Of a DNA stretch of 64,000 bases, positions 11,559 to 19,899 are shown piece after piece. The stretch is from the NCBI GenBank assembly GCA_002786915.1, contig PCUV01000009.1:62001-126000 (forward strand), written 5' to 3'. The stretch comes from Comamonadaceae bacterium CG12_big_fil_rev_8_21_14_0_65_59_15. Its GTDB lineage: Bacteria; Pseudomonadota; Gammaproteobacteria; Burkholderiales; Burkholderiaceae_C. Under the pieces are notes generated by a model. The model did no database searches, was not told the origin of the DNA, and saw only the letters and a list, made by a program, of their open reading frames with translations. How positions within the stretch are numbered: position 1 is the stretch's first letter; each line of letters begins with the position of its first letter. The translations under genes and the position numbers were made by a program.

Positions 11559-12554
11559 ATGAACTACGTAGCGCCCTGGTGGTTGCCCGGGGGACATGCG
11601 CAGACCATCTGGCCGGCGCTGGGCGCGCGTGCCGTGGCACCCGGTGTGCCCAACCCTGCATTGACGTACCGGCGCGAACGCTGGGACACCCCCGACGGCG
11701 ACTTCATCGATCTGGACTGGCAAGACGCGGCACCCGCAGCGCTGCCTGCCACGCTACTGGTGTTGTTTCACGGGCTGGAAGGGTCGTCGCGCAGCCACTA
11801 TGCGCTGGCGTTTGCCGCTTGGGCCAGACAAAAGGGAATAGCTTTTGTGGTGCCGCACTTTCGCGGCTGTAGCGGTGAAGTTAACCGTACACCGCGCGCC
11901 TACCATTCCGGCGACTTTGAAGAAATCGGCTGGATTCTGCAACGCTTGCGCGCGCTTCACGCCGGGCGCCTGCTGGCCGTGGGGGTGTCGCTGGGTGGGA
12001 ACGCCTTGCTGCGCTGGGCCGAAGAAGCGGGTGGGCAGGCGGCGCGCTGTGTGAGCGCGCTGGCCAGTATCAGTGCGCCACTGAACCTGGCCGCCAGCGG
12101 CCATGCCATCGGCCGGGGCCTGAACCGGCACATTTACACGCGCCGTTTTCTGGCCACCATGAAGCCGCGCGCGCTGCAAAAGCTGGCGCAATTTCCCGGT
12201 CTGTTTGACGCGCAGGCGTTGCGTGCTGCACGCGACTTGCGCATGTTTGACGACGTTTTTACCGCGCCGTTGCACGGCTTCAAAAACGCGCAGGACTACT
12301 GGCAGCGTGCGTCCGCCCAACCGCATTTGGCACAGATACAGGTGTCCACACTGGTGGTCAACGCGCGCAATGACCCGTTTGTGCCGGCGCACAGCTTGCC
12401 GCAAGCACATCAGGTGGGGGCGCACGTCACGCTGTGGCAGCCCGCCGGGGGCGGACATGTTGGCTTTGCGTGCGGGCGCCCACCCGGCCATTTGCAGACG
12501 CTGCCGCAACAGGTGGGTGGCTGGCTGGTTGCAGCAGGAGGTGGCCATGGATGA
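11559..12554 (+). CDS. YheT-like alpha/beta hydrolase
   Basis: A 331-residue alpha/beta hydrolase. The oxyanion loop FHGLEGSSRS, the nucleophile elbow GVSLGGN (Ser), the conserved NDPF near the acid and the GGHVGF loop with the catalytic His are all visible. The N-terminus (WWLPGGHAQTI) is the hallmark of the YheT/EMB8 branch. A TTG 7 codons earlier is possible, but the ATG at 11559 fits the family start better. Substrate unknown; members act on esters. Confidence 0.85.
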   Translation: MNYVAPWWLPGGHAQTIWPALGARAVAPGVPNPALTYRRERWDTPDGDFIDLDWQDAAPAALPATLLVLFHGLEGSSRSHYALAFAAWARQKGIAFVVPHFRGCSGEVNRTPRAYHSGDFEEIGWILQRLRALHAGRLLAVGVSLGGNALLRWAEEAGGQAARCVSALASISAPLNLAASGHAIGRGLNRHIYTRRFLATMKPRALQKLAQFPGLFDAQALRAARDLRMFDDVFTAPLHGFKNAQDYWQRASAQPHLAQIQVSTLVVNARNDPFVPAHSLPQAHQVGAHVTLWQPAGGGHVGFACGRPPGHLQTLPQQVGGWLVAAGGGHG

Positions 12555-13086
12555 CATCGTTGCGCAAGCCATGCGCAAATGGCCGAATGTGCCTGCTTGC
12601 TACGGCTGGCTGGGGCTGGACGCACGCGGCCAATGGCGCCTGCGCGATGACCGCACGCAGGCGCTGGGTGCGTTTGACAGTGGCGTGCCCGGTGCCTTGG
12701 GCAGCGTGCTGGCGCATGCGGGTTTGATTGAATTTATCAGCCGCAATTACAGCGCCGACGCCGCAGGCTGCTGGTACTTTCAAAACGGGCCGCAACGCGT
12801 GTTTGTGGAGCTGCAATCTACGCCGCTGATCTGGCGCGTGCAGCCCGATGGATCGTTGCAAGACCACATGGGTCGCAGCGCCCGCTACCAAGCATGCCTG
12901 CTGGATGAGACTGGGCGCGTGTACTTGCTGACCGACTTGGGCTTTGGGTTAGTACACAGCCAGGATGTTGGCCTGGCCGCCAACGCGGTGGAGCGTGGTT
13001 TGTGGGCGCCGCAAGACGTGCTGCAAAGCGATTTGCCCGCGCGTTTTGGCTTTGTCAAAAGCCCAAAAACGCTCTGCAAAAAATAG
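12547..13086 (+). CDS. Conserved hypothetical protein (DUF2946-type, uncertain)
   Basis: A 179-residue soluble protein starting MDDIVAQAMRKWPNVPACYG and overlapping the hydrolase gene by 8 bases, so the two are probably translationally coupled. It is Trp/Tyr-rich with the segments YFQNGPQRVFVEL and VYLLTDLGFGLVHSQD. I recognise it as a protein commonly placed after yheT in Comamonadaceae and Burkholderiaceae and often labelled DUF2946 family, but I am not sure of the label. No catalytic motif is evident. Confidence 0.7.
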   Translation: MDDIVAQAMRKWPNVPACYGWLGLDARGQWRLRDDRTQALGAFDSGVPGALGSVLAHAGLIEFISRNYSADAAGCWYFQNGPQRVFVELQSTPLIWRVQPDGSLQDHMGRSARYQACLLDETGRVYLLTDLGFGLVHSQDVGLAANAVERGLWAPQDVLQSDLPARFGFVKSPKTLCKK

Positions 13087-13125
13087 CTGTTGGCGCTTTG
13101 CTGATAAGGGCTAGAGGCTAAAAAC
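13081..13125 (+). repeat. Dispersed hairpin repeat, copy 1
   Basis: This begins AAATAGCTGTTGGCG and ends with AAGGGCTAGAGGCTAAAAA, matching the family with AATAGCT at one end, an ATAAGGGCT core and AGCTATTTTT at the other. It lies between the convergent ends of the DUF2946-type gene and the cytochrome c5 gene. Related copies occur at 31733, 34636, 44139 and 49372. Confidence 0.6.
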
Positions 13126-13133
13126 GCTAGTGA

Positions 13134-13697
13134 TCATTTGGCAGCGGACGCCCCCGCCTGCGGTGCAGAAGCGGCTGCGGTTGCGGTTGCGGCTGACGCG
13201 GCGGGCTCTTCAAACTTGGCGCCACCGGCGTTGGCCATATACACCACGGCACGCGCGACTTCATCATCGGCAAAAGCGCCACCACCTTGCGGTGTCATGT
13301 TGCCCTTGCCTTTGAGGGCCGAATTGAGCAATGCCTCATAACCCGTCTTGATGCGCGGTGCCCAGGCAGCAGCGTCGCCAAACTTGGGTGCGCCCACCAG
13401 ACCGGCACTGTGGCAGGTAGTGCATTGCGCCTTGAAAACCTGCTCACCCGTCTTGGGCTCGCTGCTGGTGGCACCCAGCGACAGCATGCCCACTTTTTGA
13501 ATGCGCGCCGCGACGGCTTCCTCTGACATGGAAGAGTTACCACCCTGGCCTTCAATCGCCTTGTATTGGCCTATGAGCCAGATCACGAGCAGGATGGGCA
13601 CGACCCCTAAGGCCAGAATGCTGACGATTTTTTTGGTCGCTGAAGGCCCAGTTGCGCCATGTGCGTCGTGGCCAGAAGGTGTGTGCTTGTCGCTCAT
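13134..13697 (-). CDS. Membrane-anchored cytochrome c5 family protein
   Basis: A 187-residue monoheme c-type cytochrome with an uncleaved N-terminal transmembrane anchor (IVSILALGVVPILLVIWLI, about residues 24-42), a heme site CTTCH near residue 93 and a distal Met in NMTPQGGG. The tail is Ala-rich and low-complexity. Such proteins pass electrons to terminal oxidases in the periplasm. Confidence 0.9.
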   Translation of the reverse strand: MSDKHTPSGHDAHGATGPSATKKIVSILALGVVPILLVIWLIGQYKAIEGQGGNSSMSEEAVAARIQKVGMLSLGATSSEPKTGEQVFKAQCTTCHSAGLVGAPKFGDAAAWAPRIKTGYEALLNSALKGKGNMTPQGGGAFADDEVARAVVYMANAGGAKFEEPAASAATATAAASAPQAGASAAK

Positions 13698-13850
13698 GAT
13701 AATGGGGGGGGTAAAAAGTGTTAGGTGCGGGCCGAAGGCGTTTGATTATAGGAGAGGGGTGGAATTCATCTACAGGAAACCCCCCTACAATCCGACCCCC
13801 ATGCTCCCGCAGTTTTGCTGCGTTGGCGAGCATCGGTCTAAAACAGCGTT

Positions 13851-13926
13851 GCGGCTGTAGCTCAGTGGATAGAGTATCGGCCTCCGAAGCCGAGGGTCGT
13901 GGGTTCGATCCCCGCCAGCCGCACCA
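13851..13926 (+). tRNA. tRNA-Arg (anticodon CCG)
   Basis: A 76-base cloverleaf with CCA encoded. The acceptor arms GCGGCTG/CAGCCGC pair, the anticodon stem TCGGC/GCCGA encloses the loop CTCCGAA with anticodon CCG at 13884-13886, and the T loop reads GGTTCGATCC. An integrase gene begins about 950 bases downstream, so its 3' end is a plausible integration site. Confidence 0.97.
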
Positions 13927-14047
13927 GTTATAGGTTTGATGCTATTGAATTTGAGTTTTATGAAGCTTTATTACATAGAGCTTTTACTCAAAAAACCGAG
14001 AACGGCACAAATAGTCCAATCGTCGTGAGTGTTTTCTTGTAGTGCTC

Positions 14048-14131
14048 TGTGCCCTGTGCGTGCCCTATTTGTGCCATGGTTGTGCCTTGGGTTTTCTCTG
14101 TGCCTGCCTGAATGAGTATTGGCCCTGTGCC
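14048..14131 (+). repeat. Cluster of TGTGCC direct repeats beside tRNA-Arg
   Basis: TGTGCC occurs at 14048, 14070, 14081, 14099 and 14126, with a CGTGCC variant at 14059 and an inverted copy (GGCACA) near 14005. The roughly 300-base A/T-rich stretch between the tRNA and the XRE gene has no convincing gene. Short direct repeats next to a tRNA and an integrase resemble arm-type integrase or excisionase binding sites, but that role is an inference. Confidence 0.45.
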
Positions 14132-14226
14132 TTCCAAAAACTCACAGCACGTCATTCCAACAGTCCAGGAATATGGGTTGCTTTACGCAAAAGCGCATTC
14201 CTTACAGCTGCTGTAGCGATAGCAAT

Positions 14227-14475
14227 TCAACTCTGCTGCTTTTCCGATGATTCGCTCGTCTTTGCAGATGAGTCAACGCGTTCAATGAGCTCAGGCAGAT
14301 CAATTCCAAAATAGTCACACAGACGGTCAAGCACTTCCAACTCAACGCGCTCCGCAGTCTCGTAATACAACCGCGTCAAAGTCCCACGGTTGATCCCCGT
14401 GTCGCGTGCGACATCACTGATTTTCAGCTTGCGCTCTCCGAGTAGGCGTGCAAAGTTGCAACGAATCATGATCAA
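14227..14475 (-). CDS. XRE-family helix-turn-helix regulator
   Basis: An 82-residue DNA-binding protein. The helix-turn-helix is KISDVARDTGINRGTLTRLY (residues 17-36), followed by a typical LCDYFGIDLPEL dimerisation tail. It is divergent from the excisionase-like gene, and the intergenic region holds matching operator-like repeats. It probably represses the element's integration functions. A start at the third codon (also Met) is possible. Confidence 0.85.
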   Translation of the reverse strand: MIMIRCNFARLLGERKLKISDVARDTGINRGTLTRLYYETAERVELEVLDRLCDYFGIDLPELIERVDSSAKTSESSEKQQS

Positions 14476-14560
14476 AAATCAAATAAATTGATCTACAGAA
14501 GGTTAAAAAGACTTGACAATGCGCAAATTGGTGCCATAATGACCTCTAGGAGATCAAAAA
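14470..14560 (+). promoter_or_regulatory. Promoter and operator-like repeats of the integrative element
   Basis: TTGACA (14513-14518) and CATAAT (14535-14540), separated by 16 bases, form a good sigma-70 promoter towards the excisionase/integrase genes. GATCAAAAA occurs at 14470 and 14552, bracketing the promoter, and GATCAA...TTGATC (14470-14475 and 14488-14493) is an inverted repeat. These are likely sites for the divergently encoded XRE regulator. Confidence 0.6.
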
Positions 14561-14620
14561 CGTGTTTGAAAGCACATCTTGACTTCCTAGTGTATCAACT
14601 AACCAAAAGGAAAACAAATC

Positions 14621-14881
14621 ATGGAACAAGCATTGCAGGTCAAAGAACCTTGTACCTATCTCACCACAAATGAGTTGTCGGTTCGCATCAAGTACGACAG
14701 CCGCACCATCAGAGACCGATTGAAGGACAGCGTCTTGCTGGAAGGGCGGCATTACATCCGCCCGTTTGGAGGACGCAAGACCCTCTACCTTTGGGAAAAC
14801 ATTGAGCGTGACATGTACGTTCAACGACGCCCCGATTTGTTTGCCATCCCTCTCGCCAACGGAGGTGCTCTCCATGGGTAG
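14621..14881 (+). CDS. Excisionase-like small protein
   Basis: An 86-residue basic protein with a winged-helix-like centre (LTTNELSVRIKYDSRTIRDRL) and GRKTLYLWENIERD. It has an AGGAAA ribosome-binding site and overlaps the integrase start by 8 bases. Size, composition and coupling to a tyrosine recombinase suggest an excisionase or recombination directionality factor. The family is not certain. Confidence 0.6.
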   Translation: MEQALQVKEPCTYLTTNELSVRIKYDSRTIRDRLKDSVLLEGRHYIRPFGGRKTLYLWENIERDMYVQRRPDLFAIPLANGGALHG

Positions 14882-16235
14882 CATTCGTGTACGTCCAGAA
14901 AGCGGGGCGCTTTTCATGGACTTCAAATACCAAGGCAAGCGACTGCGTGAGCAAACTACCCTGCCTGACAACGCCACCAACCGCAAGCGCCTACAAAAGG
15001 CCCTTGACCGCATCGAGTCAGAAATCGCACTGGGCACATTTGACTACGCCAAAACATTTGGCAAGTCACTTGCGGCCACCGACGGCGCAACCAGTGTACT
15101 CCATGGCAAACCAATGTCCGTGCAAGCAGGTGGCGGGCAAGGTACGCCCACCCTCAAGGAGTTTGCCGAGCAGTGGTTCGCTGAATCCGAAATCACCTGG
15201 AGGCGCAGTTACCGCATCACCCAACGCGGTGCGCTGGACAAATACATCCTGCCCACCTTTGGTGACAAGCTGGTAGGCAGCATCACCAAAGCCGACGTGT
15301 TGGCGTTTCGCGGCAATCTCGCCAAGTTGCCGGGGCGTGGTGAGAAGGTCACCCTGTCGGGTCGTCGCATCAACGCCGTGATGAAGCCCTTGCGGCAAAT
15401 CCTCAATGAAGCGGCTGACCGCTATGAGTTCAACTCAGGTTTTCGCAACATCAAGCCGATGCGCGTCAAACGCAGTGATGTGCTGCCCTTCAGTCTGGAT
15501 GAGGTCAACCAGATTCTCAACACAGCTAGGCCCGACTTCAAGAACTATTTCACCGTGCGCTTCTTCACCGGCATGCGCACCGGCGAAGTGCATGGCCTGA
15601 AGTGGAAGTACATCGACTTTGAACGTCGGCTGATACTGGTGCGTGAATCGATCGTGCTGGGTGAAGAAGACGAGCTCAAGACCGACGGCAGCACCCGTGA
15701 CATCCAAATGAGCCAGATGGTGCTGGATGCATTCCAAGCGCAGTACCAGGTGACCGGGGGCAAGTCAGACTACGTGTTTTGCAACCAGGCAGGCAAGCCG
15801 ATAGACAACAAGAACTTTGTCAACCGTGTCTGGGCGCCGCTGCTGCGTCATTTGGGTCTGACCCACCGCAAGGCCTATCAAATGCGCCACACCGCAGCCA
15901 CGCTTTGGCTGGCAGCGGGTGAAGCACCTGAGTGGATCGCACGCCAGTTGGGGCACACCAGCACCGAGATGCTGTTTCGGGTTTACAGCCGGTTTATTCC
16001 GAACCTGACGCGCAACGATGGCAGCGCAATGGACCGGCTGTTGACGCACACCTTTGCAACGGGTGGCAGCCAGCTGCCAGTCAACAGCCCATTGCAAAAG
16101 TTGGCACAACACCAGTTGCCGGGCATGGCAGATCGCCAAGTGCAGACCTCGCAACCTGCGCCGCCTGTTCCATCAACATTAACCAGCCAGGGTGAAGCGG
16201 GTCAACCCGCGCAACCACCACCGGTAGTCGGGTGA
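14874..16235 (+). CDS. Tyrosine site-specific integrase
   Basis: A 453-residue recombinase with an N-terminal Arm-binding domain (residues 1-60), a SAM-like core-binding domain (about 95-195) and the catalytic domain. The catalytic set is visible: Arg in FFTGMRTGEVHGL, His/Arg in YQMRHTAATLW, LGHTS, and Tyr in FRVYSRF. The ATG at 14874 follows GGAGGT with a 7-base spacer, better than the open frame from 14766. About 45 Pro/Gln-rich residues form the C-terminal tail. It probably integrated the element at tRNA-Arg; no second tRNA 3' end was found to mark the far boundary. Confidence 0.92.
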   Translation: MGSIRVRPESGALFMDFKYQGKRLREQTTLPDNATNRKRLQKALDRIESEIALGTFDYAKTFGKSLAATDGATSVLHGKPMSVQAGGGQGTPTLKEFAEQWFAESEITWRRSYRITQRGALDKYILPTFGDKLVGSITKADVLAFRGNLAKLPGRGEKVTLSGRRINAVMKPLRQILNEAADRYEFNSGFRNIKPMRVKRSDVLPFSLDEVNQILNTARPDFKNYFTVRFFTGMRTGEVHGLKWKYIDFERRLILVRESIVLGEEDELKTDGSTRDIQMSQMVLDAFQAQYQVTGGKSDYVFCNQAGKPIDNKNFVNRVWAPLLRHLGLTHRKAYQMRHTAATLWLAAGEAPEWIARQLGHTSTEMLFRVYSRFIPNLTRNDGSAMDRLLTHTFATGGSQLPVNSPLQKLAQHQLPGMADRQVQTSQPAPPVPSTLTSQGEAGQPAQPPPVVG

Positions 16236-16426
16236 CCCAGTCGCCGTGTCAGCCAGTGATTTGCGCTGGCACTGAAGCGTCACCCTGAACTCGATTTCTA
16301 AAGCTGACTTCCCCGAAGCATTGCAAGGCCTCTGAGCGGAAATCACCGCCAGAACAGGCCCGGGGGAGAGCTTTGCCCAAAAACTGACTATTTCCAAACA
16401 TGAATCAACAAACAAGGACACCGATC

Positions 16427-17101
16427 ATGAAGAAAACATCCATCGCCAGACAACACACCGCTCCTAAACGGAATGCATTCAGATTGCTGAATCATCGTCA
16501 TCAGGCGGGTCGCCCAAACTCACACACTCGGTCAAGGATCATCGGCAAGCCGAAATCCGCGCGCCCGTGGTGGCTGCCACCTTCGCAAATCTCAAGGACA
16601 GGACGCAGACCATGCCGTGACCGAGTGCCCGTTGACGGCCATCGCAGCGATCCGACACCTCAGTCCCTCAAGAATAAAGACACAACGGAAACATTCGATG
16701 TGGAACCAATGGCTGCCTGGATGGCCATCGAAGACCTCTGGCTGCGACTCGTGTCGCGTTTCACGGTGAAACTGAGTTGCCAGCATGGCATCCATGAACT
16801 GACCTTTGTCGGAATCAAAACCGCCACCCTGGAAGGTCATGCCAGTCGATTGCTGAACCTGGTTGCCGACCCCAACACCTACAGCTGGCATGTGCAGGAG
16901 CATCGGGGGCAATTCATCGATGGCATCGACTACCAGGGCAGTGAATTGATCCTGCAACTCAAACCCTTGACGCACATCCAGCGCTGGCCTGATGGTGAAC
17001 AAATGGCGTGTGAGGTCAAAAGCTTCATGCTTCGCTTGCAGGGGCTTGTGAGCCGCGGCTCAACGAGCACGCTGGCAAATGCCGGAGGAGCCTCATTATG
17101 A
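16427..17101 (+). CDS. Hypothetical protein of the integrative element (1)
   Basis: A 224-residue protein not recognised. The first 90 residues are basic and low-complexity; the rest is a compact domain (MAIEDLWLRLVSRFTVKLSC through FMLRLQGL). The ATG at 16427 has AAGGA 8 bases upstream and is preferred to 16400. It overlaps the next gene as ATGA and is first of three coupled genes behind the integrase. Confidence 0.6.
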   Translation: MKKTSIARQHTAPKRNAFRLLNHRHQAGRPNSHTRSRIIGKPKSARPWWLPPSQISRTGRRPCRDRVPVDGHRSDPTPQSLKNKDTTETFDVEPMAAWMAIEDLWLRLVSRFTVKLSCQHGIHELTFVGIKTATLEGHASRLLNLVADPNTYSWHVQEHRGQFIDGIDYQGSELILQLKPLTHIQRWPDGEQMACEVKSFMLRLQGLVSRGSTSTLANAGGASL

Positions 17102-17793
17102 AAAACTCAATTCAGCCCAAGCAACTCTTCTCCGTTCCAGCCATTGCACAGGGCAACGATGCACTGGCCACCCTAGACGCTGCTTCTAGCCAAATCATGG
17201 ATCCCCATCTGCGGCAATTCTTCGCCGCAGTGACGAAGGAGCCAGAGATTCGTCTGGCATTCACGACGCCTCTCACAGGAACCCAGCGACTGGAAACTGG
17301 ATATGGCCAAATCAATGAGACAGATTGTTATCCGATTCAGACCTTGCAGAGGGCGGGCCGCATTGCCGGTCTGTGGTGTACCCAACGACACTTGGTTCAC
17401 GATGTCTTGTATGTGGCGACGATTGTCCAGGGTGTGTGTCCGTTGCTTCAGGAATACGTCAGTGCCGGATCCGATCTGGACGACGTGCTGTTCACTTTGA
17501 TCCGCCCGGCGCTGCATCGGCTGGATGAGCGCCACGAAGTTGCTGCCCGGTTGTTGCGTAACGTGCTGAATTTGGGCAATGGTGATGAGGTGCTGGATAG
17601 TGATGTCCTGCAAATGCGCCATGCTGCCATCAGCGCTTGCCAGTTGGTGCATCGGAAAGGGGCATCAAAGAATCTGATCCGCCATCCATTCAGGCGATCC
17701 CGGGACAAGACCGGTCAACTCCAGCGCCGACTGCTAGCCACGGTGCGTCGGTCTGCGGTTTGCGGTGGATGCGACTGGGATGGTGCGCTATGA
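17098..17793 (+). CDS. Hypothetical protein of the integrative element (2)
   Basis: A 231-residue protein, largely helical, with no signal peptide and no recognised motif. It overlaps both neighbours by 4 bases (ATGA), showing a transcriptional and translational unit. The C-terminal 35 residues are Arg-rich. It may belong to maintenance or transfer of the element. Confidence 0.6.
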   Translation: MKNSIQPKQLFSVPAIAQGNDALATLDAASSQIMDPHLRQFFAAVTKEPEIRLAFTTPLTGTQRLETGYGQINETDCYPIQTLQRAGRIAGLWCTQRHLVHDVLYVATIVQGVCPLLQEYVSAGSDLDDVLFTLIRPALHRLDERHEVAARLLRNVLNLGNGDEVLDSDVLQMRHAAISACQLVHRKGASKNLIRHPFRRSRDKTGQLQRRLLATVRRSAVCGGCDWDGAL

Positions 17794-18452
17794 ATTCACC
17801 CGCCAACCAACAAAACAGCCGAATTCGCCAAGATGGCAGCGGCCACACCAGTCACACCAGCCAAAGTGGGGAGTTGTCGGTAGGGGAGATCGGCCAGTTC
17901 AGGACTGAGCTGTTACGCAACTGCCCGCAGTTTGACAGTCCCGCGCTGGCGCGGTTTGTGAACGCTTGTTTTGAATCGGATCAAACCGTCGTAGCGTATC
18001 TGAAGCCGATGTATCTGCCGGTGTTCACCCGTAACCGGGTACCCACGGGTAAAACGATCAAGTCCGTGCCCATGACCCATGCTTTGAGGGCAGCGCGTGC
18101 GGCGCGGGAAATGGCGCTGATCAGCGGTGATACGGAACATCACAAGAAGCTGGTGTTTGTTGCAACGCTGCTGGCACCGGCCCACTTGTTTCTGAACACT
18201 GTGGAAAACACGCCCTATGTTGCCGGGCAGTCAAAGACGTTGAATCAGCACCTTGGAGAATTGCGCACGCAAGTGCTGTTGAAGCCGCTGCAGGAGTTGT
18301 CCAAATGGGATCGGTCTTCCGCTGCGCTACTGGCGACCCTGCTGGGGTTCAGATCAACGATCGCTGTGGATCAGGAATTAGTGGCACGCATGGAGGCTGC
18401 GGTGTGTTTGGCAACGCTGTCGATCCGGGCGATGTGGCGCGTGCGCAGGTGA
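17790..18452 (+). CDS. Hypothetical protein of the integrative element (3)
   Basis: A 220-residue protein with an N-terminal Ser/Gln-rich stretch and a helical domain (LLRNCPQFDSPALARFVNA, then LVFVATLLAPAHLFLN). The spacing of helices recalls HD-type or conjugation-associated proteins, but the metal-binding His-Asp pair is not evident, so no function is assigned. Host-type genes resume on the minus strand immediately after it. Confidence 0.6.
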   Translation: MNSPANQQNSRIRQDGSGHTSHTSQSGELSVGEIGQFRTELLRNCPQFDSPALARFVNACFESDQTVVAYLKPMYLPVFTRNRVPTGKTIKSVPMTHALRAARAAREMALISGDTEHHKKLVFVATLLAPAHLFLNTVENTPYVAGQSKTLNQHLGELRTQVLLKPLQELSKWDRSSAALLATLLGFRSTIAVDQELVARMEAAVCLATLSIRAMWRVRR

Positions 18453-18466
18453 ATGGTTGCGCGTCT

Positions 18467-19177
18467 TCAGTGCAACACACCCGCTGCGCCACAGCATTTT
18501 TTGAACTTTTTGCCGCTGCCGCAAGGGCAGGGGTCATTGCGCCCCACTTTTGCTTGCAGGGTTTTGGCGACCTGGCGTTCGTAAATGGCGTGGCGGTAGG
18601 GCAGCCAGTATTCGTACATGGCAATCACAGCCAGGGGGATTTTGCGGGCCAGCTTGCCGCGCATCGCCGGTGTTCTGGTCAAGGCATCCTGGTCAGGGCC
18701 AAAGTCATCTTCGCCCAGCAGGCCAATGGGCAGATACCACTCTTTGCCTTGATCTGTATCGAGTAGCGGTTGCCAGTCTTGCTGGCACAGCTTGACACCT
18801 TCGGTAAAGCCGTAGGCCCAACCTTCGGCATCGTCGTATTCCTTGTTTCGGTATTCGGTGGTGAACCAGAGCGGAGAAATTTCGGGTGCACCTTCTTCCA
18901 GACCGGTGATGATGCTGTTAAAGCGGCGCATGATCAACCCCAGGATGTGGTTCAGCTGCTCAATGCTGTCGACCGGCGGCATCATGCTTTGCCCATCGCC
19001 CCAGATGCCTGGCATCCATTGTTGCGGCATCAAGGTGCGGGGCCCGATAGCAATCGCATGCAGGTAGCCATCCAGGGCGTCGAGTGTCATGGATTCGTCA
19101 CACTGCACCTCGTGCAGCAGGAAGTGGTCCAACTGCTGGATTTCTTCTTCGGTCAGGGGGGTGAATGGGGTGGGCAT
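18467..19177 (-). CDS. UPF0149 (YecA-like) protein with C-terminal SEC-C motif
   Basis: A 236-residue protein with an N-terminal UPF0149 helical domain (LDHFLL through YGFTEG) and a C-terminal zinc-binding SEC-C motif, [22 protein letters not shown] motifs bind ribosomes or SecB. I use the ATG at 19177 because the family begins with a short TPLTEEE segment; the frame is open to 19333 but that part lacks family features. Confidence 0.85.
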   Translation of the reverse strand: MPTPFTPLTEEEIQQLDHFLLHEVQCDESMTLDALDGYLHAIAIGPRTLMPQQWMPGIWGDGQSMMPPVDSIEQLNHILGLIMRRFNSIITGLEEGAPEISPLWFTTEYRNKEYDDAEGWAYGFTEGVKLCQQDWQPLLDTDQGKEWYLPIGLLGEDDFGPDQDALTRTPAMRGKLARKIPLAVIAMYEYWLPYRHAIYERQVAKTLQAKVGRNDPCPCGSGKKFKKCCGAAGVLH

Positions 19178-19220
19178 GCGGGGATCGTAATGCCGAAAAA
19201 CGGAATGGGCCGAACACAGT

Positions 19221-19835
19221 TCAAAGGTGGCTGACAAATTCTGACAGGATGGGGCGCGGTCGGACTGGTTTTGGTTTGGTGACAGTGCCGATGTTGATAA
19301 AGCAAACCGCTTGATCATCAGGATCCAATTCAAACAACTCGCGCAATGGAATGCTGTTCATGGTCTGGCCACTGGTCAGGCCAGCACCAAAACCCATGGC
19401 ATGCGCCATGAGCAGTATGTTTTGCACCGCTGCGCCAAGCGACACCATGCGCTCCAACGTGGCAATGTCGGGGTCAGCCGGACCCAGGCGGGCCACGGCT
19501 AACGCCAAAAACGGCGCGCGCAAGGCCTTTTCCTGCGCTGACTGTAGTTGTTCGAGTGTGGCCTTGGCATCACGCTCGCGCAAGGCCTGGGCGAATGCCT
19601 CGCCAAGCTGTATCCGTGCCGTAATGGGCACCTGTACAAAGCGCCAAGGGGTGATTTCACCGTGGTCCGGCGCACTTGCTGCAGCTTCAAACAACGCTTG
19701 AATTTGCGCTACATCCGGACCCGGTTCGGTAAGGCGTTTGGGCGACACGTTGTGCCGCGACAGCATGAGCCTGAGCGCTTGCGCGCTGACATCTGACGCA
19801 TCGTCGTTCGTGGTGTGGGAAGTGTTGTCTGTCAT
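19221..19835 (-). CDS. Nitroreductase family protein (YdjA-like)
   Basis: A 204-residue flavoprotein of the NAD(P)H-dependent nitroreductase fold. The [16 protein letters not shown] segment is the YdjA-type FMN-binding region, and the GAGLTSG and FINIGTV motifs follow. The ATG at 19835 is chosen over an upstream Met that would overlap the aioA terminator. It lies downstream of aioA but behind a terminator. Confidence 0.87.
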   Translation of the reverse strand: MTDNTSHTTNDDASDVSAQALRLMLSRHNVSPKRLTEPGPDVAQIQALFEAAASAPDHGEITPWRFVQVPITARIQLGEAFAQALRERDAKATLEQLQSAQEKALRAPFLALAVARLGPADPDIATLERMVSLGAAVQNILLMAHAMGFGAGLTSGQTMNSIPLRELFELDPDDQAVCFINIGTVTKPKPVRPRPILSEFVSHL

Positions 19836-19848
19836 AGGGCTATTGTGC

Positions 19849-19876
19849 AAAAAAAGGGGTGGCACATGGCCACCCC
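19849..19876 (-). terminator. Intrinsic terminator of the aioBA operon
   Basis: Read on the minus strand, the 8-bp perfect stem GGGGTGGC/GCCACCCC with a 5-base loop is followed by seven T residues. It begins 23 bases after the aioA stop. Confidence 0.92.
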
Positions 19877-19899
19877 GTTCGAATCAAGCCAAGTCGGCG

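Noticed and set aside
14042-14314. A 90-codon Cys-rich frame on the plus strand after tRNA-Arg
   Set aside because: It overlaps the XRE gene antisense, has no ribosome-binding site, and its Cys-rich start is only the TGTGCC repeats translated.
18453-18470. Far attachment site of the tRNA-Arg element next to the last coupled gene
   Set aside because: No copy of the tRNA 3' end (TTCGATCCCCGCCAGCCGC) was found there by eye, so the right boundary is not defined.
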